The notes under the pieces are model-generated. The model did no database searches and was not told the DNA's origin. It worked only from the letters and a program-made list of their open reading frames with translations. Below, piece by piece: positions 55,792 through 64,000 of a DNA stretch of 64,000 nucleotides. The DNA is from Synechococcus sp. A10-1-5-1. Lineage in GTDB: Bacteria > Cyanobacteriota > Cyanobacteriia > PCC-6307 > Cyanobiaceae. Made by a program: the position numbers and the translations under genes. Numbering within the stretch: position 1 is the stretch's first letter; every line of letters begins with the position of its first letter. The stretch lies in the NCBI RefSeq assembly GCF_023115425.1, contig NZ_CP096032.1:1116001-1180000 (forward strand), given 5' to 3'.

Positions 55792-56442
55792 TCAGTCTCC
55801 GCCCATCTCCGGGGAAGGATCAGGGGTCAGGACCACCGTCATTTGTTCGCGCTCAGGCGACTGCGGGGTCTCGATCCGACGGACCATGGGCACCACACGC
55901 GCACGGGGAGGCTCGGGAGCTACGGGTTCAGGCGGTTGAGGCTGAGCCTCTTCTGCCGGCTCACCGGAGCCTTCATCACAGGCGGAGAGGGCCTCCTGCA
56001 ACAGCGAGTCAAACGTGGCTCCAGGCAAACGGTGCCTTGCGATCTCAAGGAAGGCACGCGCCAGGGATTCACCAGCGGCAGCCTTCAAGGCCGGATTACT
56101 ACGGCGCTGTTCCTGCTCTTCTTCGACGGCCCGGATAAAGCGTTCCGTGACATCCCGCTTGGTGGCGGCACGGATCCGCGTTTCCTGCTCCTGGGGGTTG
56201 AGATCGAGCTGCTGATCGAGCTCCTCGAGGCGGCGACACAGGCTTTCCATCACCTCCTTGGCTTCCTTGCCGACGTGAGCCAGCTGACCATCGGAGAGGC
56301 GGGGGAGATCTGCGACAAAGACCTTGCCGTGATCCCGCAGGGTCAAAAAGGTGGGTCGGACGTTGCTGCGGCCGGGATAGGTGTCGCGGCGCAGGGGACG
56401 GTTCGGGGGAACGGGACCGGCGGAACTACGGCGGCGGGTCAT
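55792..56442 (-). CDS. Conserved cyanobacterial protein, helical, acidic C-terminus
   Basis: From the ATG at 56442 the product has 216 residues (MTRRRSSAGPVPPNRPLRRD). A basic N-terminus is followed by long helices (about 55-155, with LCRRLEELDQQLDLNPQEQE, probable coiled coil) and a Pro/Glu-rich tail. No catalytic motif is visible. The frame extends to 56514 with two further Met codons. Function unknown. Confidence 0.65.
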   Translation of the reverse strand: MTRRRSSAGPVPPNRPLRRDTYPGRSNVRPTFLTLRDHGKVFVADLPRLSDGQLAHVGKEAKEVMESLCRRLEELDQQLDLNPQEQETRIRAATKRDVTERFIRAVEEEQEQRRSNPALKAAAGESLARAFLEIARHRLPGATFDSLLQEALSACDEGSGEPAEEAQPQPPEPVAPEPPRARVVPMVRRIETPQSPEREQMTVVLTPDPSPEMGGD

Positions 56443-56594
56443 CCGCCCCGAATTACCTACAAATGCAGCAGAAGACTGCGCGCTGAAAGACATCTCAAAC
56501 AACCCTATAAACAACAGAACCTTGAACAGAAAGACATCTGAACAACGGTCAATAGAACTGAATTACGGAGCTACCACAAAACAGCTTGCGTGGA

Positions 56595-56630
56595 ACCTAG
56601 GCAGCAACTCGAGAGCTGTTGCCTGGTTTT
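56595..56630 (+). other. Hairpin with short T-run between purM and the next gene
   Basis: AGGCAGCA (56600-56607) pairs with TGTTGCCT (56618-56625) with one wobble, followed by GGTTTT on the plus strand. The neighbouring genes are on the minus strand, where no U-run follows, so its role as purM terminator is unclear. Confidence 0.35.
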
Positions 56631-56668
56631 GGCGCGACTGAAGCAATTTGGCAGGTCCAGATCGCGCC

Positions 56669-57703
56669 TTAGTACGGCAAACCCGCCAACGGCTCGGCGC
56701 CTGCCTCTCCAGCCTCCACACTGCCCAGCAACCAGGCACGGTGCCCAGCCTCCTGGCAAACGCCAATGGCCCGCTCCACCTGGGCCTCAGGCAGCACCAG
56801 GGCCAGGCCCACCCCCAGGTTGAACGTGTTCCAGAGATCCCGCTCCGGCACCTCACCTTTCTCCTGCAACCAGCGGAACAGCGCGGGACGCTCCCAGCTG
56901 CTGGGGTCGATGCGGCCATGGACTCCGGCAGGGAGAGTCCGCGGCAGGTTTTCCGGCAGTCCGCCACCAGTGATGTGGGCCATCCCGTGGAGATCGAGCC
57001 CGTCCTGCAGCAGGCGCTGAACAAGCGACGGATACAGAACTGTGGGCTCCAGCAGGGCATCCAGCACCGGCAGTCCCGCGCCCTCCAGCGGCGTGGAAGC
57101 GGTTACCCCATGGGCCTCCAGGATCCGGCGGACCAAACTGAAGCCATTGCTATGGACACCGCTACTGGCCACAGCAACGATGCGATCGCCCGCTTGAACG
57201 CGGCTGCCATCGATCAGGGCGTCCTCATCGACCACCGCGACGCAAAAGCCGGCGAGGTCGTAGCGCCCGGGGCCATAGAAACCGGGCATTTCAGCGGTCT
57301 CACCGCCCAGGAGAGCGCAGCCGCTCTGGCGGCAGCCGTCGGCGATGCCCTCCACCACTTCAGCCATGGCCTCGGGCGCCAGCTTCCCGGTGGCGATGTA
57401 GTCGAGAAAGAACAGAGGTTGGGCACCGCTCGTCACCACGTCGTTGACGCACATCGCGACGAGGTCGATGCCAACGCCGTGGTGACGGCCATGGGCCTGG
57501 GCCAACTCCAACTTGGTCCCCACCCCATCGGTCCCCGAGACCAACAGGGGTTTCTTGATCCCCTCAGGAATGCGGCAGAGCCCGCCAAAGCCGCCCAGAC
57601 CACCGACCACCTCGGGCCTGCGGGTGGATTCAACGCTTGAGCGAATGCGCTCCACAAACGCGCGCCCAGCCACCACATCAACGCCAGCGGTGCGGTAGTC
57701 CAT
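56669..57703 (-). CDS. purM: Phosphoribosylformylglycinamidine cyclo-ligase
   Basis: Closes the imidazole ring in purine synthesis (FGAM to AIR, with ATP). The 344-residue protein has the conserved [60 protein letters not shown] and [20 protein letters not shown]. Length is normal. It appears to be transcribed alone. Confidence 0.97.
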   Translation of the reverse strand: MDYRTAGVDVVAGRAFVERIRSSVESTRRPEVVGGLGGFGGLCRIPEGIKKPLLVSGTDGVGTKLELAQAHGRHHGVGIDLVAMCVNDVVTSGAQPLFFLDYIATGKLAPEAMAEVVEGIADGCRQSGCALLGGETAEMPGFYGPGRYDLAGFCVAVVDEDALIDGSRVQAGDRIVAVASSGVHSNGFSLVRRILEAHGVTASTPLEGAGLPVLDALLEPTVLYPSLVQRLLQDGLDLHGMAHITGGGLPENLPRTLPAGVHGRIDPSSWERPALFRWLQEKGEVPERDLWNTFNLGVGLALVLPEAQVERAIGVCQEAGHRAWLLGSVEAGEAGAEPLAGLPY

Positions 57704-58089
57704 GCCCTAGACGGCCCATCTCTCTTCTGATCCTGCCCCGTCAGCCACCCCCGAAGCCCAAAAACAAGTGGACGATCCCAAAATCGCACCAAGACTTGAT
57801 TAGCGGCACTGATCAAAGCAATGACTCCTGCTAATTGGAGCCCGGCAATTCATTTCTCCTAAGCCCTGATGAAAAGAGAGTTTTTCAGCGAGATTGCCAA
57901 TCCTGATGAATGCAACCGAACCAAAGTGTAAGGAGACGTTGATGCAAACCCGGCTAACTTCCGACTGACCTTTTAAGCCCCAAGGAACACCTCCACGCAT
58001 TCGCAACAGAAACTGCGCGTTTCTGTCGCCACTGCCACCGAGTTGAAACCCAGCCAGTCGCCCTCCCGCGACTAGGTGTTCCGGTTGTT
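57704..58089. other. Intergenic region purM / rlpA
   Basis: A 386-bp gap between divergent genes, lower in GC than its surroundings, that must contain both promoters. A 20-codon frame at 57869 has no ribosome-binding site and is not called. I see no clear promoter pair, hairpin or known RNA motif. Confidence 0.4.
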
Positions 58090-58608
58090 ATGCGTCGTCT
58101 TTCTCTCCTCGGCGGATTCGCGCTCCTGCTCTCTGGGAGCAGCAATGCCAATCCGGTTCTGGCTATCAAGAGTCCAGCAATCCCCGAGATCCCCGCGGCC
58201 AAGGCCGTTGCCCTGCGCAGCCTTGAAACACCCGGGAGCGAGTCGGAAGCACTGAAAAAGCCTGCTGCTCCAGCTCTTCCCATCGCGGCTCCATCCGCGC
58301 CCCGCGTCCGTGCCGTCAGCACCGGTGAAGCCAGTTGGTATGGCCCCGGTTTCTACGGCAACCGCACCGCCAACGGCGAGGTCTTCCGACCCGGCACCCT
58401 GACCGCCGCACACCGAACCCTGCCGTTCGGCACCAAGGTCCGCGTGACCAACCTCTGGAACGGCCGCAGCGCCATTGTTCGCATCAACGACCGGGGCCCC
58501 TTCCACGGCCGCCGCGTCATTGACCTGGCCCACGGTGCCGCAAGCCAGCTCGGCCTGGTCTCCAGTGGAATCGCCCAGGTGAAGCTCGAGGTGCTGCAAG
58601 CTCAGTAG
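58090..58608 (+). CDS. rlpA: RlpA-like septal ring lytic transglycosylase family protein
   Basis: A 172-residue exported protein: signal peptide at 1-20 (MRRLSLLGGFALLLSGSSNA), a Pro/Ala-rich linker, and a double-psi beta-barrel (about 78-170) with EASWYGPGFYGNRTANGEVF, TAAHRTLPFGTKVRVTNLW and RINDRGPFHGRRVIDLA. The catalytic Asp position (NDRGPF) is intact. RlpA cleaves naked glycan strands in Pseudomonas. No SPOR domain is present. Confidence 0.88.
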   Translation: MRRLSLLGGFALLLSGSSNANPVLAIKSPAIPEIPAAKAVALRSLETPGSESEALKKPAAPALPIAAPSAPRVRAVSTGEASWYGPGFYGNRTANGEVFRPGTLTAAHRTLPFGTKVRVTNLWNGRSAIVRINDRGPFHGRRVIDLAHGAASQLGLVSSGIAQVKLEVLQAQ

Positions 58609-58625
58609 GGTTCGCCCCCCTCGCT

Positions 58626-60182
58626 GTGCAGCTGCTGCAAACGCGCGCCGAGCTTGAGGCCTGGCGAGGCATCTCTGGGGATCGGCCCTTGCGCTGCGTT
58701 CCCACCATGGGTGCCTTGCATGCAGGCCACGGCAGCCTGATCCAGAGAGCCGGCAGACAGGGCCCTGGAGAAGCCAGGCCCCTGGTCCTCACCAGCGTGT
58801 TTGTGAACCCGCTGCAATTTGGGCCCAACGAAGACTTCGCGCGCTACCCGCGCTGCCTGGATGCTGACCTGAAGCTCGCCCAGGAGTCTGGAGCTGATGC
58901 CCTCTTCGCTCCCAGCGTTGAAGAGATCTACCCCCAGGGCGAAAGCCAGCTGACCCGGGTTCAACCGCCCAAATCCCTGCAGGCGGGACTCTGCGGCCGG
59001 CACCGACCGGGACATTTCGACGGAGTGGCCACGGTCGTCGTTCGGCTCTTGTCCCTGATCCGCCCCCAGGTCCTACTGCTCGGGGAGAAGGACTGGCAGC
59101 AGCTGGTCATCCTCAAACGGGTCGTCAGGGACTTGGGCCTCCCGGTCCAGGTCTGGGGCTGCCCCACCCTGCGAGAGGCCGATGGATTGGCCATGAGCTC
59201 CCGCAATCGCTACCTCTCCAGCGACGAGCGCCGTCAAGCTGCCGTGCTCCCGCAAGCGCTGCGTCGGGCGGCAACGCGCTGCTTGCAGGAGCCAGGCCTG
59301 CCCCTGGCGGCGGTGCAAGCCGAGGTTCATCAAGCCCTGGAGGGTGCGGGCATGGTGGTGGACTATGTGGAGGCCGTGAAGCCTCTGTGCCTCCAGGCCC
59401 AATCCCGTCTAGACGGACTCACCTTGCTGGCAGTGGCTGCCCACTGCGGCCCCAGCCGACTGATTGACCACGTCTTCCTCATGAGCCGAGCCCCAATCGT
59501 TGCCATCGATGGCCCTGCCGGAGCCGGCAAGAGCACGGTGACCCGCGCCTTTGCCGAACGGCTTGGTCTGATCTACCTGGACACCGGGGCGATGTATCGC
59601 GCCGTGACCTGGTTGGTGCAAGACCGCGGCGTCGACCCCAGCAAAGCCGAACAGGTGGCTCCCCTGCTGGCGAACCTCGACCTCCAGCTGAGCAGCACCA
59701 GCAATGGCCAACGGGTCCGCGTCAATGGGGTGGATGTCACCGAAGCCATTCGCTCACCCGAGGTCACGGCCCAGGTCTCCGTGGTCGCGGCCCATGGTTG
59801 TGTTCGCGAGGCCCTGACCCAGCAGCAACAGGCGATGGGAGCTCGCGGGGGCCTGGTGGCGGAAGGGCGCGACATCGGCACAGCCGTCTTCCCAGGCGCG
59901 GAACTCAAGGTGTTTCTGACCGCCACCGTGACCGAGCGGGCCCGCCGCAGGGCTCTTGATCTGGAGCAACGGGGCTTTGAGGTGCCCGAGCGGGCTGATC
60001 TCGAGGCTCAGATTGCTGAGCGCGACCACCTGGACTCCACCCGTGCCGTGGCCCCCCTGACCCAGGCGGAGGATGCGATAGAGCTGATCACCGATGGCAT
60101 GGCCATCGAGGCGGTGATTCAACGGCTGGTGGATCTCTTCCGCGAGCGCGTCCCCCACGACGCCTGGCCTGACCCCAGTTAG
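58626..60182 (+). CDS. panC/cmk: Bifunctional pantoate-beta-alanine ligase / cytidylate kinase
   Basis: One 518-residue chain with two enzymes, a fusion typical of cyanobacteria. PanC (about 1-285) makes pantothenate and has the HIGH-like PTMGALHAGHGSLI and MSSRNRYLSSDERR. Cytidylate kinase (about 290-510) has the P-loop AIDGPAGAGKSTVTRAFAER, DTGAMYRAVTWL and GRDIGTAVFPGAELKVFLTA. The start is a GTG at 58626, 17 bp after rlpA. Its stop overlaps the stop of the convergent phosphatase gene. Confidence 0.95.
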   Translation: MQLLQTRAELEAWRGISGDRPLRCVPTMGALHAGHGSLIQRAGRQGPGEARPLVLTSVFVNPLQFGPNEDFARYPRCLDADLKLAQESGADALFAPSVEEIYPQGESQLTRVQPPKSLQAGLCGRHRPGHFDGVATVVVRLLSLIRPQVLLLGEKDWQQLVILKRVVRDLGLPVQVWGCPTLREADGLAMSSRNRYLSSDERRQAAVLPQALRRAATRCLQEPGLPLAAVQAEVHQALEGAGMVVDYVEAVKPLCLQAQSRLDGLTLLAVAAHCGPSRLIDHVFLMSRAPIVAIDGPAGAGKSTVTRAFAERLGLIYLDTGAMYRAVTWLVQDRGVDPSKAEQVAPLLANLDLQLSSTSNGQRVRVNGVDVTEAIRSPEVTAQVSVVAAHGCVREALTQQQQAMGARGGLVAEGRDIGTAVFPGAELKVFLTATVTERARRRALDLEQRGFEVPERADLEAQIAERDHLDSTRAVAPLTQAEDAIELITDGMAIEAVIQRLVDLFRERVPHDAWPDPS

Positions 60183-60661
60183 GGGCGCATCAGGGTCTCT
60201 AGCAGACCTGAGCAGGCATCCTCGAGCAAATCGAGGACGTGCTCAAAACCCTGTTCACCCCCGTAATAGGGGTCCGGGACTTCCTTGTCGCTGAAGCGGC
60301 GGCAATGGCTGGTCATCGGTTCCACCACGGCAAGGCCAGGTCGGGATCCCAGCTCACCAGCCAACGACCGAACAGCCCGCAGGTTGTCGTCATCCATGGT
60401 GAGGATGCGATCGAAACTGCTGAAATCCGCTAGCTCGATCTGACGGGCGCGGCTGGGGAGGTTGATGCCGCGGCGCTCGGCGGCGGCGCGCATCCGACGG
60501 TCCGCCGGGTTGCCCACATGCCAACCACCGGTACCGGCACTGTCGACCACAAAGCGCTCCTCCAGGCCCGCCTGGGCGATCTGGTGCAGAAAGACCCCCT
60601 CGGCCGCTGGAGAGCGGCAGATATTGCCGAGGCAAACAAAGAGCAGACGTTGTTCAGCCAT
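60179..60661 (-). CDS. Low molecular weight protein tyrosine phosphatase
   Basis: A 160-residue phosphatase (ATG at 60661, MAEQRLLFVCLGNICRSPAA). The P-loop is CLGNICRS with catalytic C10 and R16, and the general acid lies in VPDPYYGG. The tyrosine-rich regulatory surface is partly present. Such enzymes often act on bacterial tyrosine kinases of polysaccharide export. Its start overlaps the end of cpcF by 8 bp, so it may be in the cpc transcript. Confidence 0.92.
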   Translation of the reverse strand: MAEQRLLFVCLGNICRSPAAEGVFLHQIAQAGLEERFVVDSAGTGGWHVGNPADRRMRAAAERRGINLPSRARQIELADFSSFDRILTMDDDNLRAVRSLAGELGSRPGLAVVEPMTSHCRRFSDKEVPDPYYGGEQGFEHVLDLLEDACSGLLETLMRP

Positions 60662-61340
60662 GGGGGTCTCCAGAGTGGTCAATGCGATGCAGTGCCAAGG
60701 CAGAACGCCTCTGAACCACAACAGGCGAAAGTGGATCAGATCCTGCTGCCAGGCCAGTCAGCGCACGCCTGAGGGCATCAAGGCTGAGGTCCGAGAAGCG
60801 CTTGGCTTGATGAAGAGCTAAGCCTTCTAGACCGACAACGACCGCATAGCGCACGATCCACTCTCCGTCTCCACAGGCAGCGAGCAGCGCCTGCAGACTT
60901 CTCTCAGCCAGCTCTGACGCCTGATCGTCAGACAGAGGCCTGAGATCGAGCCGTCCCAGACCGGAGGCTGCTGCACGCCGGACTGAAGGCCCAATATCCG
61001 TAGCCAAGGCTCGCTCGAGCACCTCAATCCCGCGAGGATCGCCAATTCCGGCAAGGGCGCGGACCGACCATGCCCGAGCCCCATAGTTATTGGTCCTGAG
61101 CGACGCAAGAATCGGCTGAACAGCAGGTTCTCCGATAGCGATGAGACCATCGACCGCTGCAACGGCTGCCCCTGGATTGTTGAAGCCCAAGATCTCCAGC
61201 AAACAGGATGTTGCTGCGGGATCCTTTGCTTCGGCCAAGCACTCAACGGCGCTTAAAAGTGCATCAGCAGAATCAGCCGATTGCACCTTGGCAATCAATT
61301 GATCGACAGTCGCTCTGGATTGAATGGGGTCAGACAGCAT
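60654..61340 (-). CDS. cpcF: Phycocyanobilin lyase subunit CpcF
   Basis: CpcF pairs with CpcE to attach phycocyanobilin to Cys84 of the phycocyanin alpha chain. The 228-residue protein is made of HEAT-like repeats (AAVAAVDGLIAIGEPAVQPI, RAWSVRALAGIGDPRGIEVL, RRAAASGLGRLDLRPLSDDQ). Its ATG directly follows the cpcE stop (TAGATG). Confidence 0.92.
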   Translation of the reverse strand: MLSDPIQSRATVDQLIAKVQSADSADALLSAVECLAEAKDPAATSCLLEILGFNNPGAAVAAVDGLIAIGEPAVQPILASLRTNNYGARAWSVRALAGIGDPRGIEVLERALATDIGPSVRRAAASGLGRLDLRPLSDDQASELAERSLQALLAACGDGEWIVRYAVVVGLEGLALHQAKRFSDLSLDALRRALTGLAAGSDPLSPVVVQRRSALALHRIDHSGDPHG

Positions 61341-62168
61341 CTAAAGCAACCCATCCATCACGTCAAAAATTTCCTCATCGAAGCTGTCACTGGGCACAGA
61401 CTCAACCAAACCCTTCAAAGCAATGAGTTTGAGGCTGTTTTCAGCCAGCGTCTCGGCAATCGCTTGGGTCGCGGGTCGCCAACCAGCCGCTCCGAGGTCC
61501 ATCAAAGCAGCACGTCTGACCTGCAACTGCGGATGCAACAACAGCCTCTTCAGTCGCTCACCCCAGCGGGAATCTTTGGTGAGTTGAAGCAGTGATCTAC
61601 AAGCCGAACTTTGAACGACAGGACGCTCATGGGTCAAAAACGACTCCAGAACCTCAAGGACCCCATCACCTGAGATTCCAAGGTCACCAATGGCCTCCAA
61701 CAGGGCTTCGCAAGGTTCGACCAGATTGGCCGAATCCAACGAGCGGGCCCCAGCGACTTCAGGACCTGATTGCAATCGCGCCAGCAGAGCAGGCAATGCC
61801 GCTTTGGCCTTGAGTTCACCCAGGGAGCGAGCCGCAGCTTCCCTCAAGCCGTAATCAGGGTCGTCGAGCAGTTCAAGGAGGGTCGGAATCGCCTCACGCG
61901 CGGACGGGCCAAGCTTGCCGACGGCACGGGTGGCATTGCGGGCGACGGCATTCTCTTCAACACCATCACCGAGCTGGCGAGCCCGCCGTTGACGCATCGC
62001 GGCCAGTAGTAACGGGAGCGTGTCTGGGTGCTGACTGCGATGACGACCCAGCCACCAGGCGGCGTAGTACTGAGCGGAGGGGTCATCCGTCGCCCGCAAC
62101 CGCCGCAAAGCCTCCGCCTCGTCGATGGGTTCAGCCATCTCAAAGGTGGTGGAGGAGGGAGCCGACAT
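61341..62168 (-). CDS. cpcE: Phycocyanobilin lyase subunit CpcE
   Basis: Partner of CpcF in the E/F-type bilin lyase. From ATG 62168 it has 275 residues, the normal size; a longer reading to 62231 would run into the terminator hairpin. HEAT/PBS repeats are visible (AVGKLGPSAREAIPTLLELL, REAAARSLGELKAKAALPAL, VVQSSACRSLLQLTKDSRWG). It follows cpcA, separated by a terminator, so expression is probably by readthrough. Confidence 0.93.
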   Translation of the reverse strand: MSAPSSTTFEMAEPIDEAEALRRLRATDDPSAQYYAAWWLGRHRSQHPDTLPLLLAAMRQRRARQLGDGVEENAVARNATRAVGKLGPSAREAIPTLLELLDDPDYGLREAAARSLGELKAKAALPALLARLQSGPEVAGARSLDSANLVEPCEALLEAIGDLGISGDGVLEVLESFLTHERPVVQSSACRSLLQLTKDSRWGERLKRLLLHPQLQVRRAALMDLGAAGWRPATQAIAETLAENSLKLIALKGLVESVPSDSFDEEIFDVMDGLL

Positions 62169-62190
62169 AACCCGCTCGGAAACACAAGAC

Positions 62191-62221
62191 AAAAAGAAAG
62201 ACCCCCCAAATTGGGGGGTCT
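62191..62221 (-). terminator. Terminator between cpcA and cpcE
   Basis: On the minus strand AGACCCCCCAA (62221-62211) pairs with TTGGGGGGTCT (62209-62199) almost without a loop, followed by TTTCTTTTTG (62198-62189). It lies 20 bp after the cpcA stop and would keep lyase expression far below that of phycocyanin. Confidence 0.88.
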
Positions 62222-62241
62222 CGAAAGCCAATCGTGGCTGA

Positions 62242-62730
62242 TCAGATCAGAGCGTTGATGGCGTAGTCGAAGTAGTTGTTGGCTTCGGTTGCAGCCTCAC
62301 CGCTCAGACCGTGGTTGGCCTTGATGTAGTTGAGAGCTTCGACGTACCAGGAGGGGGACAGTTCGAAGGTCCGGTTGATCTCGTCGAGACCAGCGATCAG
62401 GTAGTCATCCATGGGGCCGGTGCCACCTGCCACGAGGCAGTAGGTCACCATGCGGAGGTAGTAACCGATGTCGCGGGAGCACTTGGCCTTGCCTTCTGCC
62501 GTAGCGGCATAGGCGGGACCCTGCATCTGGGTGGTGTAGGGAAACTTGGAGTACACAGCCTGAGCTGCGCCGTTCACCAGGGTGTCGGCCTTGGCGGTCA
62601 GAGCCTTGGCAGCTTCGAGACCAGCCTTAGCGCGGTTGAAACGACCGAAAGCGCCTTGGATTTCGGTGTTGCCCAGGAAACGACCCTGGGAATCAGCTGC
62701 GGCAACGGCTTCGGTGAGAGGCGTCTTCAT
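62242..62730 (-). CDS. cpcA: C-phycocyanin alpha subunit
   Basis: Light-harvesting subunit of phycobilisome rods. The 162-residue protein starts [20 protein letters not shown] and carries the single bilin-binding cysteine in [20 protein letters not shown] (Cys84 region). Length and the ending [11 protein letters not shown] are typical. It follows cpcB by 39 bp. Confidence 0.97.
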   Translation of the reverse strand: MKTPLTEAVAAADSQGRFLGNTEIQGAFGRFNRAKAGLEAAKALTAKADTLVNGAAQAVYSKFPYTTQMQGPAYAATAEGKAKCSRDIGYYLRMVTYCLVAGGTGPMDDYLIAGLDEINRTFELSPSWYVEALNYIKANHGLSGEAATEANNYFDYAINALI

Positions 62731-62769
62731 GACGGAGAAAGAGAGGGGTGGACGTGAACTGGTGCCAGA

Positions 62770-63288
62770 TCAGGCAACAGCGGCAGCAGCACGGTCGAAG
62801 TAGGTGCCGATCTCGCTCATGAGGGCGGTGCAATCACCTTGGGTGATGCCAGCCTTGTCGTTAGCGATGGAGATGGCGGCTTCCTTCATCAGGTTCACGC
62901 CAGCGGCGACGGAAGCACCGGGGGTACCGAGGGCCAAGTAGGTCTCACGCAGACCGTTCAGGCAGCGGTCTTCCATCACGGAAGCATCGCCAGTGAAGAT
63001 CGAGTAGGTGACGTAGCGAAGGATGATCTCCATGTCGCGCAGGCAAGCAGCCATGCGGCGAGAGGTGTAGGCGTTACCGCCAGGAGCAATCAGAGCGGGC
63101 TGCTGAGCGAACAGCTGGCGAGCAGCGGCCGACACGATGGTGGAGGCGTTGCTGGTGATGCGGTTGACGGCATCCAGACGCTTGTTGCTGTCGGAAACCA
63201 TGGCGGCCAGAGCGTCAAGCTCACCGGCGCCGATGAATTGGCCCCGGGCGTCGGCCTGGGCGACAACCTTGGTGAAGGCGTCGAACAT
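62770..63288 (-). CDS. cpcB: C-phycocyanin beta subunit
   Basis: The 172-residue beta chain begins [20 protein letters not shown]. Two bilin-binding cysteines are visible: Cys82 in [16 protein letters not shown] and Cys153 in [15 protein letters not shown]. The asparagine methylated in phycobiliproteins lies in [10 protein letters not shown]. It is the first gene of the cpc cluster; no linker or phycoerythrin genes are in the window. Confidence 0.97.
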   Translation of the reverse strand: MFDAFTKVVAQADARGQFIGAGELDALAAMVSDSNKRLDAVNRITSNASTIVSAAARQLFAQQPALIAPGGNAYTSRRMAACLRDMEIILRYVTYSIFTGDASVMEDRCLNGLRETYLALGTPGASVAAGVNLMKEAAISIANDKAGITQGDCTALMSEIGTYFDRAAAAVA

Positions 63289-63552
63289 GAGTTAACTCCT
63301 TTGGGCTTCGTCTGAGGGAGGGGACTGCAGACGCTATGGATGGGTCTGCCGGGAGGCATACCGCATCCCGTCGCTGTGATTGTCGCCACACCCCAGTGCA
63401 GACCAGCGAAGGCGTTCATAATGTTTAACCAGGGCCATCCCACTGGGCTTGAGCCAGAAGGGATGACAAGTTCTTGAGGTCCATGCGGTTTTCCGCCTGA
63501 CCCGCTTCGCGCCTCTTACGGTCAACTCCATTGTTTGTGAGTGGACCAGGGC
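63289..63552. promoter_or_regulatory. Divergent intergenic region cpcB / hemH
   Basis: A 264-bp gap between divergent genes that must hold the strong cpc promoter and the hemH promoter. An AT-rich island at about 63415-63430 (TTAAAC then ATTATG on the minus strand) is the best place for cpc promoter elements. A G/A-rich stretch (GGAG, 63293-63297 on the opposite strand) gives cpcB a plausible ribosome-binding site. Confidence 0.45.
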
Positions 63553-64000
63553 ATGGCCAAGGTCGGCGTGGTGTTGCTGAACCTCGGCGGCCCTGAGCGC
63601 ATTCAGGACGTCGGACCCTTTCTCTACAACCTCTTCGCGGACCCGGAAATCATCCGGCTACCCAATCCCGCACTCCAGAAGCCCCTCGCCTGGTTGATCA
63701 GCTCCCTGCGTGCTGGCAAGTCGCAAGCCGCCTACCGCTCCATCGGTGGCGGCTCACCGCTGCGTCGCATCACCGAGCAGCAGGCACGCGAGCTCCAGAG
63801 CACCCTCCGCCAACGCGGCATTGAGGCCACCAGCTACGTGGCCATGCGCTACTGGCATCCCTTCACCGAATCGGCCGTCGCCGACATCAAGGCCGATGGG
63901 ATCGATGAGGTCGTCGTCCTTCCCCTCTATCCACACTTCTCCATCAGCACCAGCGGCTCCAGCTTCCGCGAACTGCAACGCCTGCGTCAGGGCGATCCCT
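63553..64000 (+). CDS. hemH: Ferrochelatase (partial, 3' end outside window)
   Basis: Inserts ferrous iron into protoporphyrin IX. The first 149 residues are visible, starting [20 protein letters not shown]. The conserved [15 protein letters not shown], the [14 protein letters not shown] motif and [20 protein letters not shown] with the active-site histidine region are present. The gene runs off the right edge. Its product links to the bilin pathway used by the adjacent cpc genes through heme. Confidence 0.95.
   Translation, partial: MAKVGVVLLNLGGPERIQDVGPFLYNLFADPEIIRLPNPALQKPLAWLISSLRAGKSQAAYRSIGGGSPLRRITEQQARELQSTLRQRGIEATSYVAMRYWHPFTESAVADIKADGIDEVVVLPLYPHFSISTSGSSFRELQRLRQGDP

Noticed and set aside
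57869-57931. 20-codon frame between purM and rlpA
   Set aside because: No ribosome-binding site and too short to support without conservation.

Overview
The window is a GC-rich stretch of chromosome from a unicellular picocyanobacterium of the Synechococcus/Cyanobium type. The evidence is cyanobacteria-specific content: phycocyanin cpcBA with its lyase genes cpcE and cpcF, psaD, ndhN, the clock input gene ldpA, a CAAD-domain protein, DUF1815 and DUF2839 proteins, a complex C assembly factor, and the compact ribosomal protein cluster that lacks rpsN, rpmD and rpsJ. Genus-level placement is inference from gene content and order.

Region by region: (1) 1-13079, minus strand, is the S10-spc-alpha cluster from rplC down to rpoA and the edge of rplQ, including secY and adk. 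A strong terminator-like hairpin lies between rplO and secY. (2) 13471-26563 holds mostly metabolic and regulatory genes: ndhN-ldpA, a Ycf45-like AAA/R3H ATPase, tRNA-Gln, a HAD hydrolase, recA behind a LexA box, a DinG-like protein with a damaged P-loop, tyrA, a crtD-like desaturase, a fructosamine kinase, a CAAD protein, and a JAMM protease next to an E1-like MoeB/rhodanese protein. (3) 26613-37620 contains a tandem-duplicated cobalamin adenosyltransferase, larE, speD, recF, tRNA-Arg, the translationally coupled trpE-gshA-ppc unit, and psaD. (4) 37742-46844 contains the coupled mrp-rodA-histidine kinase run, hemF, an amidase-like protein, complex C assembly, an HTH regulator, ribonuclease D and an LpxB-like protein. 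(5) 46888-54088 is an integrative element in tRNA-Cys. (6) 54121-64000 contains an aldo/keto reductase, purM, rlpA, fused panC-cmk, a low-molecular-weight phosphatase, the cpcB-cpcA-cpcE-cpcF cluster and the start of hemH.

The most unusual part is the element of about 7.1 kb. A 26-bp direct repeat of the tRNA-Cys 3' end bounds it. A tyrosine recombinase sits at the right end and a serine recombinase near the left. Six copies of a 9-mer, GGTAGGTAA, are arranged two direct plus one inverted at each end, like recombinase or excisionase arm sites. Inside, with visibly lower GC, are a candidate HUH-type replication endonuclease, a coupled pair of tiny possible ribbon-helix-helix proteins with an inverted repeat on the start codon, a near-consensus promoter with a 14-bp palindrome over its -10, a two-gene GSCFA/SGNH cargo cassette, and what looks like the C-terminal remnant of a second tyrosine recombinase. 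It resembles the tRNA-targeting mobile islands (tycheposons) described from marine picocyanobacteria, but a replication module of this kind would be worth verifying.
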